24,989 nucleotides of DNA, taken from assembly GCA_001179505.1 (NCBI GenBank), contig CDMY01000495.1, forward strand, positions 40,268 to 65,256. Reading direction: 5' to 3'. Positions 8,976-19,642 of this stretch are shown in pieces (position 1 is the first letter of the stretch; every line of letters begins with the position of its first letter). The DNA is from Vitrella brassicaformis (taxonomy: Eukaryota > Sar > Vitrellaceae). The position numbers were made by a program, and so were the translations under genes. Under the pieces are notes generated by a model. The model made no database searches. It was not told the DNA's origin and worked only from the letters and a program-made list of their open reading frames with translations.

Positions 8976-11256
8976 TCACTTGCACTCCTGCACCTCTCGC
9001 CGGAAGTCTTGTTTGCTCTGTCCGAAGCCAAAACGAGGCTGTTTCTCCTCAGCAGCTGCCCTGCTCCGCTCGCCCGGCCCCCTCTCCTTCCCGCCATCCG
9101 CCTGACGCCTAAGGAACTCCGACAAGGTGGGGGTCCGCCCGTTGCTTGCGCTGCCCGCGTCTCGCCACGCAGACACCCCCACGTTAAGCAGAGTGAGATG
9201 GAACACCGCTCCCCCCCTCCCCTCGACAGCTGACTGGCCCGTCCACACAGGCTCGTCCGCGGCAGTGGGCTTGGCGGCAGGTGCGACGATGTGCTGGTCA
9301 AGCAGCTTCTTCGCCTCCTGCTCGATGGCCGAGCCGATGGCAGCAGGGGAGGGGGGCAGCGGGATGCCATACAGAGGGAGGGGGGCGGCCCGCGAGTGGC
9401 GGCCGGAGTAGCCCATGCCTCGGAGGCGCCAGCTCAGCACCACGTTGGTGGGGAGTCGGTGGTGCTCGGCATAGTCGTCGGACAGCCGCTGGGACAGCTC
9501 AGCCACGAGAGCAGACAACACCCTGAGAAAAAGACAAAACCCGGGTAAATTCGAGATCGCCCTGCTTTCGGCAAGCATACCTCAGCGCTTGTTCGGGCGT
9601 GGTAACCTCCCCATCTCTCAGGGAGTCCTCACAGCTGAGTGACTTAGGCGGCCCCCCCTCCTGCACCGGCTCGTTGCCCCCGTCTGTAGCGCGTTCCTTA
9701 AGTACAGTTGCGACCTTGACCGACCCCAGCAGCCGCACCAGATCACCGACAGACCTCGAAGCTAGCTGCCCGAGTGTCTGCACCAACACACACATAGGGG
9801 AAAGAGTCGAATGTGAGGTGCGTGCTTCGGGGGTTGCCTTACGGTGATGCCGCCCTCTGTCAGTGTCTTCTCGTATGTGCCTCCGATGCCCGGCAGCTTG
9901 CGCAAAGGCAGTGGCGCCAGGAAGTCCCTGCAAGTCATACACAGCACGTTGACCACTTTGGTTGGCCCTGTTCACGAGTGTCGTCAGTTCAGTTCACTTT
10001 GGCCACCTGACAGCTGAGGGCAGGATGGTAGTCTGCATGTTCGGCTTGTGCAAACCTGAAGTAATCACACAGACGACGAAGGCAATGCAACACCAATCAG
10101 ATAAGTCATCCATACGTCCATCCATCCACCGCTCTTGCCATGCGATCCTTCTCACCTGCCACCATCTTGGACACTGGCTTGTTAGGCCCTACTCCCCCGC
10201 AGCAGGTCAGCCCCAGCCTCGTGTGGATCCGATCGCGGATCTCTTTGGCGATGATCGACGCTATCTTGTGCCGGCGAATGGTGCCGAGAGCGTTCGACGG
10301 GTGCGGCGGGGTCTCATATGAAGTCGGCGGCCATTCGGGCACCGGGAGGCCTAGAGGACCGAGCAGATGGGGGTCCATGTCATACCTACAACCAACCAAC
10401 GCAACAGCATCAGCGTACACACACATGTGCGGCTGTGGTTCTGTTCTCCTTTGCTGGCCCACCCGAGATAGGGCCCCTCCTCATCTTCACTGTCCGATTC
10501 GTCCGGCGGAGGGCCCTCCCCATCGCTCTCCCCACCGCCAGCCGCAGTCTCGTCCCGCCGCCTCTTCTTCTCCCGCATGTGCGATATCAGCACGTCGCCC
10601 CACCGCCGCTTGCGGCCCCCCAGCAACGTCTCATCGTCAGAGCTGCTCGGCTCGCCCACCACATGGCCTTCAAACAACAGCAGGCTGTTCTCGGTGATGG
10701 CCCGTAGCCGCACCGCATCGCTGATGTCGATGAAGAACTCGTCAAGTGCAAGCTTCTCAACGGGGGGCGGGGTGCCCCTCGGAGAGCGTGTGACACTCTT
10801 CCAGGTCTCGGGCGCTTTGAGCAGAGTCTCCACACGAGCGTTAGCCTCGCGGAAGGGGCGAAGGTTCTCACCGTTGAAGAGGATGAGGTCGGGGCAGACC
10901 CGCAGCGCCTCAGTGATGGGTGTTAGCTTCTTCACACCTCTCCGCCGAGCCACATAGTTGCACGTGATCACCTGTGTGTAGACCAAAGCACAGGGAACAA
11001 TTGAATGAACGATCTGCAGTGGGCACTTCGGCAAATGCGCACCAGGTACTTCTGTGTGACTCCCACGGGCTTGTCTGCAAGAGCCTTTGGGTCTGTCTGA
11101 ATGAACACCTGGAGGAGAAACCACAGCAGGGCTTGATGTGATGAACCACCGCCAACCAAGAAGATCCTGAAGTTTCATTGGCACCTGTGCATAGAAGCAG
11201 TCGAAGTCAAGATGCAGAACCACCCTGCCCTCCCTGCCGTCTTCCTCTTTCACCAT
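8976..11256 (-). CDS. POLI: Y-family translesion DNA polymerase, iota type
   Basis: Eight exons on the minus strand: 11256-11185, 11108-11043, 10971-10463, 10385-10156, 10055-10007, 9927-9843, 9777-9581, 9522-8976; 584 aa, all phases closed. Signature order: Leu-His-Leu-Asp-Phe-Asp-Cys-Phe-Tyr-Ala-Gln (metal ligand D17, with D19); Lys-Pro-Val-Gly-Val-Thr-Gln-Lys-Tyr-Leu-Val and Thr-Cys-Asn-Tyr-Val-Ala-Arg (fingers); Leu-Asp-Glu-Phe-Phe-Ile-Asp (D123, E124); Ala-Gly-Leu-His-Lys-Pro-Asn-Met-Gln-Thr-Thr; Leu-Pro-Gly-Ile-Gly (helix-hairpin-helix); and Phe-His-Leu-Thr-Leu-Leu-Asn-Val in the little-finger domain. The Gly-Val-Gln-Gln-Lys-Tyr-Leu-like and Phe-His-Leu-Thr-Leu-Leu segments favour iota over eta or kappa. 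An acidic/basic low-complexity insert (about 137-216) splits the palm. The protein ends soon after the little finger; no ubiquitin-binding motif or clear PIP box is seen. The frame is open upstream of ATG 11256 to a GTG at 11289, so the first exon could be longer. Confidence 0.9.
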
Positions 11257-11357
11257 TCCCTTTCGCAAAGCGGCGGTTTCACGAAGCACCCTAAGCTTTG
11301 TGATCTCGCATCTCGCCAGAGTCAGATCTGCCGTTCAGTGGGGCTCGGCACACCGCC
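11257..11357. promoter_or_regulatory. Head-to-head gap of 101 bp between POLI and copy A
   Basis: The shortest divergent gap in the window. It contains ATCTCGCA at 11303-11310, one mismatch from the AGCTCGCA motif of the other gaps. Function is inferred. Confidence 0.4.
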
Positions 11358-14215
11358 ATGAATGTATCTCAGGTAACAGAGGCACGTATTGTGAGCAAAA
11401 GCAGGCATCACCTCATGGCATGCAGTCCAATGGCGGTGTTGTGATTCAGTTGAAGGAGCAGGCGGCGGGCGTGGAGCAGGGCCTGGACCAGCTGCTGCAG
11501 CTCCAGTCAGAGGTGTGTGATACGACTGACGCTAGCACCTGACTGACGCACACGGAGTGTCATGATTAGTGACGAAAGCAAAGGCGCTCATTGCATTTGT
11601 GGCGTGTTGGTTCCTGCTATACTCTGTCGGTGCATCATGCAGGTTGGCGCTTGTTTGTCCCAGATCAAGCAGGTGGACCCTGCCAATCACCCGGCTGAGG
11701 TACAGACACAAGACGAAACGGACGACACCGGGCAGCCGATTCACCGCGCTTCACTGATTGGTGTCTGCTGTTCTCTCTCCTGTGTGTCTGTCGCAGGAGT
11801 CATCACCTGAGTCGCTGCAGGTCCACGTCCAGCTGTCCCTCGCTGCCGCCCACGTCGACAGTGCCGTCACTCAGCTGTCGTCCGTCAAATCGGGGCTCTC
11901 GGGAGCGGTTGATGCGCTGACGGCCACAGCCACGCCACCAGCAGCCACTAGCTCGGCAGCTGCAAATGCCGACGGACAGTCACAGGTACAGACCATGCAA
12001 GGCAATGCAATGCAGAGCTCTGAGAGAGCATTGTGTCCATTACATGTGTTTTGGTCACAGGCACGGCGTCCATCGTATCGTTTGATCCATCAAAGCGGCA
12101 ACCCTCCCCCCGTCAACAAAGAAGGACCGGTGAGGGCCACGCACAGCAATCTGTGCGATGTAATCAGCCCATGGCGTGTTGTTGTCATGTTGGTTGCCAC
12201 TTCAGGCCCGTCTTCGTCTGTCCCGCGATGAGTTGGCCAGCGTGTTCGGCCATCTGCAGCCCTGGGAGCTGACGCGCCACCGCCGGCGTCTCGGCACGCC
12301 CCTCTTCCATCAGTCGGCCGCCAACTACACCCACCTGGTCATCGACTGTGAGGACGAGACGGCGCGGCACATGTGGGAGACCATGCCACTCGACGTGGCG
12401 CACAAGTGGGGGCAGAGGGCGACCAACGTGCGAGAGATCAAGCACCGCTACCCCAAGTGGCAAGAGAGCTGGTGTCGCGGCACCTGGGTCGCCGTGGTCG
12501 AGGGGCATGCGAGGGGCCGGGCGGCCATCGCACGCAAGAAACGACGAGAGAGGGAGGGAGGGGAGGGGACAGCGGCTGCCGCGCCAGGGCAAGGGGATCA
12601 GCCGGCTGACGAGGGCACATTGGAGGTGCTGTCATTCGAGGCCGTCGAGCTCGACGACAGCATTGACATCCCCAACCCTCCCCCCTCATCTGACCTGCTC
12701 CCCGCCCCCGCCGCCCCCATCCACCTGTCCGCCCTCACGACGGTCGACAACATCCCCAGGGAGTTTCTGAGGGCTCGCGTGGGCCGCCAGTGGCGCACAC
12801 CTGCCGTCAAGTCGCTTATCACCAGGGACATGGCTAGTGATCTAAGGTCAAGGGTGGTTAGTGGTCTAAGGGCATGGCTGGCCGAGGCCATTGAGGAACT
12901 GGACCTCAAGGGATGGGATGCCGACATGACGGCCGATGGGCTGAGTGTGCTGCCCGCCGACGGGAAGTCGTTGGCGGCGCTCCGCACACTCCGGGGCGTC
13001 CGGATGGATTGGAGCCGCCCCGCCGACATCGACAGGCTGCGTGAGGTGATGGTGGCGAGGGGCGTCAGCCGGTCCATTCGCGAGCTCGAGATCGACATGG
13101 GGTGGAGGATGCCGAGCACTAACGAGTACTGGGAGAGACTGCAGAGGGTCGCACGGCTCATGTAAGGACACAATAGAGGGAGGGACAGAGAGAGAGAGAG
13201 AGAGGGAGGGGGGAGGGGGGGAGGGGCTGCAGAGAGACGGTGCAATTCATTCCTGTGCTTTGTCTTCGACCAGTGACGCCATTGCTCACCCCGAAGCAGT
13301 CAAGAAGGGCGTCTTCGCACTCAGCAACGACGGCACCTGTGGACAGATTTCCGCGGAGCTCCTCTCGCGCAGCAGCACCGGCCCCGCCGCCGCCCAGAAG
13401 CTCATCAACGAGTACGCCAAGGTCGCTCACACCGTGGTGTACAGCGGAGGCGACGAGGCCGTCCCTGCGGCCATCACCGACGACTCATTCCCCGCCGCGA
13501 GCACCCTGCTGCTCTTTGGTGGTGCCCTGGCCAATGAGGCCAAGAAGAAGCGGTCGGTCGAGATCGCCTCCCATATGCCCAGCCTGTCCTGCATCGAGAC
13601 AAGAGGCGCTCCTGCTAGTGAGGTGTGAGTGTCCCTCGAGCGGCTGCAGGCGGCGCTGGTCCGCCGGGGGCGGGAGAGGAACCTTTCAGTGCATTGGCCC
13701 ATCCAGCCGAGTGCATTTGTGGAGCCCGTGTACACTGACGGGAGTCCCTGTCTGTGGGGGCGGGGCAGCAACGACAAGCTGCCGTCGGTCGAGGAAGTGA
13801 CGATCACCGTGCTCGGTGAGGGGATGGGGGTGCAAAGGGGAACCAGCAGCCATGGCGTCTGTGTATGGGGTGTGTGTTTATTTACTAAAGGTGCTTTACA
13901 CGATGAGTTTGAGACCTTTTACAGTAACGTGATTGCCACGATCACCTCATTCAATGACGAACTCAAGGTAACGCAACACAATACACCATACAGACACAGC
14001 TGTCCGGCAATGTGTATATGTCGTTCGTCCTCTTGGCTGAACACTAGGGCCACAAGAAGACCTGTGTAAGGGTACTTAACGATGCCCTGCGCACCGACTT
14101 CGAGCGGCGCTTCATGGCGCAGCATGCCGGCATCAGCCTCCTCAACGGCGGGCCCTACAAGCTCAGCCTTGATGGCGATAAGCTGTATGTCGAGCGCCGC
14201 GATATTGGCATATAA
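11358..14215 (+). CDS. Lineage-specific F-box-like family protein, copy A, with in-frame TGA
   Basis: Nine exons match the inverted paralog one for one: 11358-11372, 11450-11512, 11643-11699, 11797-11985, 12061-12129, 12206-13161, 13274-13815, 13891-13967, 14048-14215. Reading stops at TGA 13626-13628 (567 aa). Ignoring that codon, the frame, splice sites and homology continue to TAA 14213-14215 (711 codons). The N-terminus is helical (Val-Glu-Gln-Gly-Leu-Asp-Gln-Leu-Leu-Gln-Leu). The large exon starts with an F-box-like segment (Leu-Ser-Arg-Asp-Glu-Leu-Ala-Ser-Val-Phe-Gly-His-Leu), then a Trp/Arg-rich region, an Arg/Glu/Gly-rich linker and Leu-rich stretches resembling weak LRRs. The family is not one I can name; a substrate-receptor role is only a possibility. 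The exon 1 call rests on matching the paralog's five-codon first exon. It may be a truncated functional gene or a young pseudogene. Confidence 0.65.
13187..13227 (+). repeat. (GA)n/(GGGA)n purine tract in copy A intron 6
   Basis: Polypurine stretch in the intron 13162-13273. Confidence 0.8.
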
Positions 14216-15619
14216 GTAAGTAACGAGCGCGTCGTACACACAAGCTGCACACGCGCCACCGACGCGTCTGTGTGTCCGACCTGTGTCTGTCTGTGCTGTG
14301 CTTTGCTGTGCAGTGTCACACGTATCTTGTCCGGTAGGGCGGGAATAGACAGACAGACGCTGGCTACCCCTTTCAGTCAGCATGCTAGTGTTCCGTGTCC
14401 CACTGTTTGTTGAAGTGTCGAGTGTGCATGTGCTAATCCATCAGGACTGCTTGTGGATGCGATGCGCCGATGCGTCCATGCTGGCTTGCTCAGTTGTTTG
14501 GTATCTGACATGACCCACTGACTGCGTTTCGAATGCATTCGATGCCATACATATCATCAACCACTGCACTGTGGTGGCCGACTATGTAACGTAAGCAACA
14601 GTCAGTATCTGGCGGTCCACGACCGCCTCATCGACACCGATATACAAAGGCATCCCTGAGCGCCCTTAAGGGAGAATACAACACTCAAAGCCCTTCCACT
14701 GGACAAGAACACAGCATTGAAAACTCACTTGAATTATCTGTCTATCGGTCTTAGTGGACGAACGTGTCTCTGTGTCTGTGTGTCTCCCTGTACACAAATG
14801 ACTAACAAAAGGGCCAGAATGCCCCACGTTCTCCAGCCGTCATGCAACCCTTCCTCCTTTCCTCACCCCTCAGTCTGCATCGCTACGTATGCTACTGTAA
14901 TCTGACACACCTGGCGGCCGATACATGCGTTGACGCGCTGTCATACTCTTCCTTCCTTCAACTCCTGCAGCCCAGCCAATCAATTAGAGTGATGTCTCAC
15001 TCACTCACCTTTGGCTGTCTGTCTTTCTGTCTGTCTGTCTGTCTGTGTGTTGGGTTCATTGATAAATGAGTGCAATGATCACGTGTACGCTCCTGCCTCC
15101 TCTCCCTTGCGGCTGACCTTGAGTGACTGCCTGCCTTGCTGGCGTCTGGCAAGAGGGGGTTGAAGCGCCAGTGCCTTTGATAGGCTTTGGTGTGTCCATG
15201 TTGAGTGATGTGACTGACTGACCGACCCACCGGCTGGCTGATTGGTGCCCAGTGGAGACATCCACGTGTGCGATCTGGAGGATGCAGACATTAAACGGAG
15301 CCACTCAGCCAGTCAGGCGTGTATGCACCATCGATATGCACACGCATCAAGCTCTCAGCACACCCACAGCAACACACGGCACAGCCAGCCACAGTGGGCC
15401 GTGGTGGCTGTGAGGGAAGCCATCTCTTCCCGCTAACCAGCCACTCACTCATCTAGCTGTCTGTCTGCTCTCCCACCCCACCGCTCTACGCACACCGTCA
15501 AGGTGTTGTCGCCCAGCATCCATCCATCCATCCATCTGAAGCTCTCTCAGCAACCTTCATGGGCCGCCGAGTGACCATCTGACAGGCGACACACACGGCC
15601 AGACAGACAGACACTCAAG
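14216..15619. other. Spacer of the inverted paralog pair, 1.4 kb, no gene recognised
   Basis: Lies between the two convergent copies. I see no exon, tRNA or rRNA. It holds CTGT repeats near 15020-15045, CCATC repeats near 15520-15537, a perfect 12-bp palindrome CGAATGCATTCG at 14530-14541, and GACT/CAGC low-complexity stretches. It may include 3' UTRs of both genes. Confidence 0.55.
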
Positions 15620-18486
15620 TTACGTGGTGGGCGGTGGTGTGTGTGATGTGTGTCCTACCCATGTGCCGGCACTGCGCTCGACGCACAGCCCTTGGCCATC
15701 GAGGCTGAGCTTGTAGGGCCCGCCGCTGAGGTTGAGGCCGGCCTGCTGCGCCATGAAGCGCCGCTGGAATTCGGTGCGCAGGTTACCGCCAAACAAACCC
15801 ACATATGTCTTCTTGTGACCCTGCAGGGCAAATAGGACGAATGGCGTAGCCACACTGCCTGACAGCTGTGTCTGTATGGTGTGTTGCGTTGCGTTACCTT
15901 GAGCTCGTCCGTGAAGGACGTGATCGTGACCATCACGTTACTGTAAAAGGTCTCATAGTGGTCATCATCCGTCGGCCCGTCATCATCTAGATCACCTTCA
16001 GTGAATGAACACACACCCCATGCACAGACGCCATGACTGCTGGTTCCCCCCTGCGCCCCCATCCCCCCTTACCGGACACGATGATACCGGACACGATGAT
16101 CGTCACTTCCTCGACCGGCGGCAGCTTGTCGTTGCTGCCCCGCCCCCACAGACAGGGGCTCTGCCAGTCGTGCACGGGTGCTGTGAATTCGTTTGGCGAC
16201 AGGTCGAGGCACAGCGTCAGGCTCCTCTCCCGCCCCCTGCTGACCAGCGCCGCCTGCAGGTGCTCGAGGAACCCCCACACCTCACGAACAGGCACCAGCA
16301 GCAAAGCGTGCTCATGGTCTCCTATCTCGATGCGCGACAGGTTGGGCATGTTGGAGGCGATCTCGACCGCCCGCTTCTTCTTGGCCTCATTGGCGAGGGC
16401 ATGCTCCAGCAGCGACAGTGTGTGGGCGGCGCGGAAGGTGTCGTCCGTGATGGTTGCAGGGACGGCCTCGTCCTCTCCGCTGTAGGACACGGTGTCGGCT
16501 CTCTTGGCGTACTCGTCAATGACCCGCTGCATAGTGGGAGTGCCGCTGCTGCTACGCGAAAGGAGCTCGGCGTCGATACTATGATAGCATGCATCCCCGT
16601 CACCGTCGGCCACAATGCGATTCGACAACGCCTCGTGATGAGCGACGACGTCACTGCAGAAAAGCACCAAAAGAGCAACGAGCACATGATGTGTACGTCA
16701 CGTGTACTTGACCCTTTTCTCTTCTCATGTATCCTTACACGAGTTGTGCAGTTTTCTGCAGTCTCTCCCAGTGCTCGCCCATGTTCCACAGACCACTACC
16801 CATGCCGATCTCGAGCTCACGAATGGACTGCCTGACGCCCCTCGCCACCATCACCTCACGCAGCTCGTCGATGTCGGCGGGGGTGCTCCGATACATCTCG
16901 ACGCCTCGAAGTGTGCGAAGCGCTTTCAGCGACTTCCCGTTGGCGGGCAGCACCCTCAGCACATCGGCCGAGTCCTCTGCGTCCACTCCGTTGAGCTGCA
17001 GCACTTCGACCGCCTCGCAGTCGGCCAGCCATGCCCTCGCGCCCTCCGCCGCTAACAGACAATCTTCGGTGACGAGCGACTTGACGGCAGGTGTCCGCCA
17101 CTGGCGGCCCACGCGAGCCTTCAGACACTGCCTAGGGATGTTGTCGACCGTCGTGAGGGCGGGCAAGTGAGTGGGCTCGGTGGGGGCGGGGGGCAGATCA
17201 CATGAGGGGACAGGGTGGGGGATGTCAATGCTGTCATCGAGCTCGACGGCCTCGAAGGACAGCATCTCCAATGTGCCCTTGTCAGCCGACTGATCCCCTT
17301 GCCCTGCTGGCGCAGCAGCAGTCTCCTCCCCTCCCTCCCTCTCTCGTCGTCTCTTCTCTGCGATGGCCGCCCGGCCCCGCCCGTGACCCTCGACAATGGC
17401 CACCCAGGTGCCGCGACACCACTTTCCTTCAAGCCACTGGGGGGGGCGGTGCTTGATCTCTCGGACGTTGATCGCTCTCTCGCCCCATCTGTGTGCCACG
17501 GCCAGCGGCATGGTCTCCCACATGCGCCGCGCCGTGTCGTCCTCACAGTCGATGACCAGGTGGGTGTAGTTGGCGGCCGACTGATGGAAGAGGGGCGTGC
17601 CGAGACGCCGGCGGTGGCGCGTCAGCTCCCAGGGCTGCAGGTGGCCGAACACGTTGGAGAGCTCATCACGCGACAGCCGACGACGGGCCTGAAGTGACAA
17701 TCAACATGACATCAAAGTAAGGTCAAGAGGATTCGATGTATCAGATCTGTCATGGTGTCGGTCTGACCGGTCCTTGATTCACATTCACAGGTGGAGGGTT
17801 GCCACTCCTGTAGACGAGGCGAAACGACGGACGGCTCACTGCAGGTGCCTGCGACACAACACGCCAACACACAAGACAAAAACAAATATCCACAACGTGC
17901 TGTGCCCGTCGTGTGTGCGTACGTCGGTCTGCCCGTCGGCTGCCGGGCTACTGGTGGGCGGTGCATCCCCTGAGGGAGTGAGTGCATCTACAGTACTGGA
18001 GAGGGCGGGTGCCAGGCACGACAGCTGGTTGACAGAGGCCGTGCAGTGGCTGGCCAGGAGGCGCAGCTGAAGCCGCAACGACTCATGCGAAGACGCCTGA
18101 AATGCCCTAGAGGGGAAACATCAGTCAGTCGTCGAGTCAGTCACCATTGTGTAGGTGATGGCGGTTACAGTACCTGTGCAGGGTCATCACTGTTTGACAG
18201 GTCCAGCTGATTGATTCGCGATAGAGAGCCGCCCACCTGCATTCATGCAGCACGCCATCCATCCATCCATTCAATGAGTACCCACAATTCAAGCGCAGCC
18301 GTGTGTTTGCACGACCGTACCTGCGATTGCAACTCCTGGAGCTGACGCAGGCTTTGCTCAATACTCGCGGCCTCAGCCTTGACCTGCAGATGGATGGACG
18401 GATAGCACGTGCCGAACGAGCATCACATCGCAACGCATCAATGAGACCCCACCAGTCCGTTGTTCACTCACCTGCGCCGCATCCAT
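15620..18486 (-). CDS. Lineage-specific F-box-like family protein, copy B, with exon 5 frame slip
   Basis: Minus-strand exons: 18486-18472, 18383-18321, 18236-18174, 18096-17923, about 17838-17768, 17688-16739, 16653-16073, 15995-15898, 15820-15620. Layout and phases equal copy A. The N-terminal helix, the Ser-Gly-Asn-Pro-Pro-Pro-Val-Asn exon, the F-box-like start of the large exon and the C-terminal Gly-Pro-Tyr-Lys-Leu-Ser-Leu-Asp-Gly block are shared. Trp is intact where copy A has TGA. Exon 5 is the weak point: the 23 codons homologous to copy A begin at 17836, two bases after the only good acceptor (CAG at 17841-17839), so normal splicing meets TGA at once. Splicing from GTTGTG in the extended exon 4 to GAG just before 17834 would restore frame, but that donor is weak. 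The last exon runs 11 codons past copy A's end. Function unknown; it may be a pseudogene. Confidence 0.6.
16072..16100 (-). repeat. Tandem 15-bp duplication at the end of copy B exon 7
   Basis: CCGGACACGATGATA (+ strand) at 16072-16086 is repeated from 16087 to 16100. It adds five in-frame residues (Ile-Ile-Val-Ser-Gly twice) and places a copy of the exon end beside the donor. Copy A has a single unit. Confidence 0.85.
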
Positions 18487-18596
18487 GGCTGGACGTCAAG
18501 AGAGTGAGCTACCTCATTACGGAACGACTTCGACGACCCGTAAAACAGACGCGAACATCTGCGAGCTCGGCCGAGAAAAAGAGCTCCCAAAGCGCC
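18487..18596. promoter_or_regulatory. Head-to-head gap of 110 bp between copy B and the GNAT gene
   Basis: Contains AGCTCGCA on the minus strand at 18567-18560. Function is inferred from the position between divergent starts. Confidence 0.4.
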
Positions 18597-19642
18597 ATGT
18601 TTGTCTGTTGGATCTGTAGCTGGGCTGTCCAGGCCGCCTTGGCCTTCCAAATGCCGCACATGCCGAGGCAGATCATGCCCACGGGACAGTTCTCTGTTCG
18701 CGTGGCACGCGCCGAGGTGAGGAAGGAGTGGAGGATGACACAGCACAGAACGAGCACACCACGATTGACATAGATCTTCACTCATGCATGCCATTTGCAC
18801 ACATGCAGGCTGAGCTTGAGATGGTCGCACGTCAGAGGACGTCCGTGCTGAGGAGCAACTCGGTGGATGTCAAGGCTCCTGAGTCGAAGCGGCGCGCCCT
18901 GGAGGCCCGCATAGCTCCTCTGAGGCGGAACGACACGTACGTCCTCATCGCCATCAATACGCAGTGTCCGCAGACTGAGCCGCTCATCGGTACCTGTGGA
19001 TCGGACGGACACATCACATGGGGGAAAGGCAGACGGACAGGACACATGGCGTGTCGTGTGTTGTGTGTCTGCATTGCATTGCAATGCAGGTACGCTCGAC
19101 TGCGTGCTGTCTAGTTCTCAGCTCTTCATGAAGTGAGCTGGGATGCACACATTCGCTGAGATGGCTGCTAGAAGTCTCTGTGTGTGTCCGCGCAGAAATC
19201 TGTGGACACACAAGGACCACAGGAGGAAGGGCGTGGCGTCATCTTTGCTCGACCAGGCCATCATGCTGGCAGGCCAGATGGGCGTCAAGCTCATCATGCT
19301 CGAGGTCGACACATACAACACGCGTAAGGGAAACAGACACACACACAAGACGCCACCTGTCCGGACCACCAGACACGCGCCTCGCCATGCCATGCCATGC
19401 CATGCCATGCATGTGTGTGTTTGTTGCTTGTGTGCCTGTGTGCAGCGGCCATGAGGCTATACGAAAAGTACGGCTTTCAGTCAGTCTCGTTCGGCGCGGG
19501 GCTGCTCAAGGTACTCCGTGTTGGCCGGATCGCCATGAGGAAGAGGATTAATGTTCCCGGCTCTGGCTCTGGATCGAGGGAGACGGTCACCGACAGGGAG
19601 AGCAAAGGCTCGCGGCAACTGGTGGCGACATGCGCGTCGTAA
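18597..19642 (+). CDS. GNAT-family N-acetyltransferase with plastid-type bipartite leader
   Basis: Five exons: 18597-18716, 18809-18989, 19090-19132, 19196-19323, 19446-19642; 222 aa, all phases closed. Residues 1-17 are a signal peptide (Met-Phe-Val-Cys-Trp-Ile ... Ala-Ala-Leu-Ala) with predicted cleavage before Phe17, followed by a Pro/Met/Arg-containing, acid-poor stretch like a transit peptide. The GNAT fold covers about 85-195. The acetyl-CoA loop is Arg-Arg-Lys-Gly-Val-Ala (124-129). Strand 5 and its helix end in Asn-Thr-Pro-Ala-Met-Arg-Leu-Tyr-Glu-Lys-Tyr-Gly-Phe, the classic motif B region. It should transfer acetyl from acetyl-CoA to an amine, either a protein N-terminus, Lys or small molecule; the substrate cannot be told. 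The last ~30 residues are Ser/Gly/Arg-rich. The start is the first Met downstream of copy B's start codon. Plastid targeting is inference from the leader; plain secretion is the alternative. Confidence 0.82.
19385..19411 (+). repeat. (CCATG)n repeat in GNAT intron 4
   Basis: Five tandem CCATG-type units followed by a TG-rich stretch that leads to the acceptor at 19444-19445. Same unit as at 3396-3430. Confidence 0.85.

Noticed and set aside
14216-15619. tRNA, 5S rRNA or spliced-leader RNA in the paralog spacer
   Set aside because: I looked for T-loop and A/B-box-like motifs and known leader sequence and saw no convincing cloverleaf or match; tRNAscan and Rfam searches would settle it.
15500-15620. 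CRISPR-like or satellite array from CCATC and GACA units
   Set aside because: These are simple tetranucleotide repeats common across the window, without spacers; the DNA is eukaryotic nuclear.
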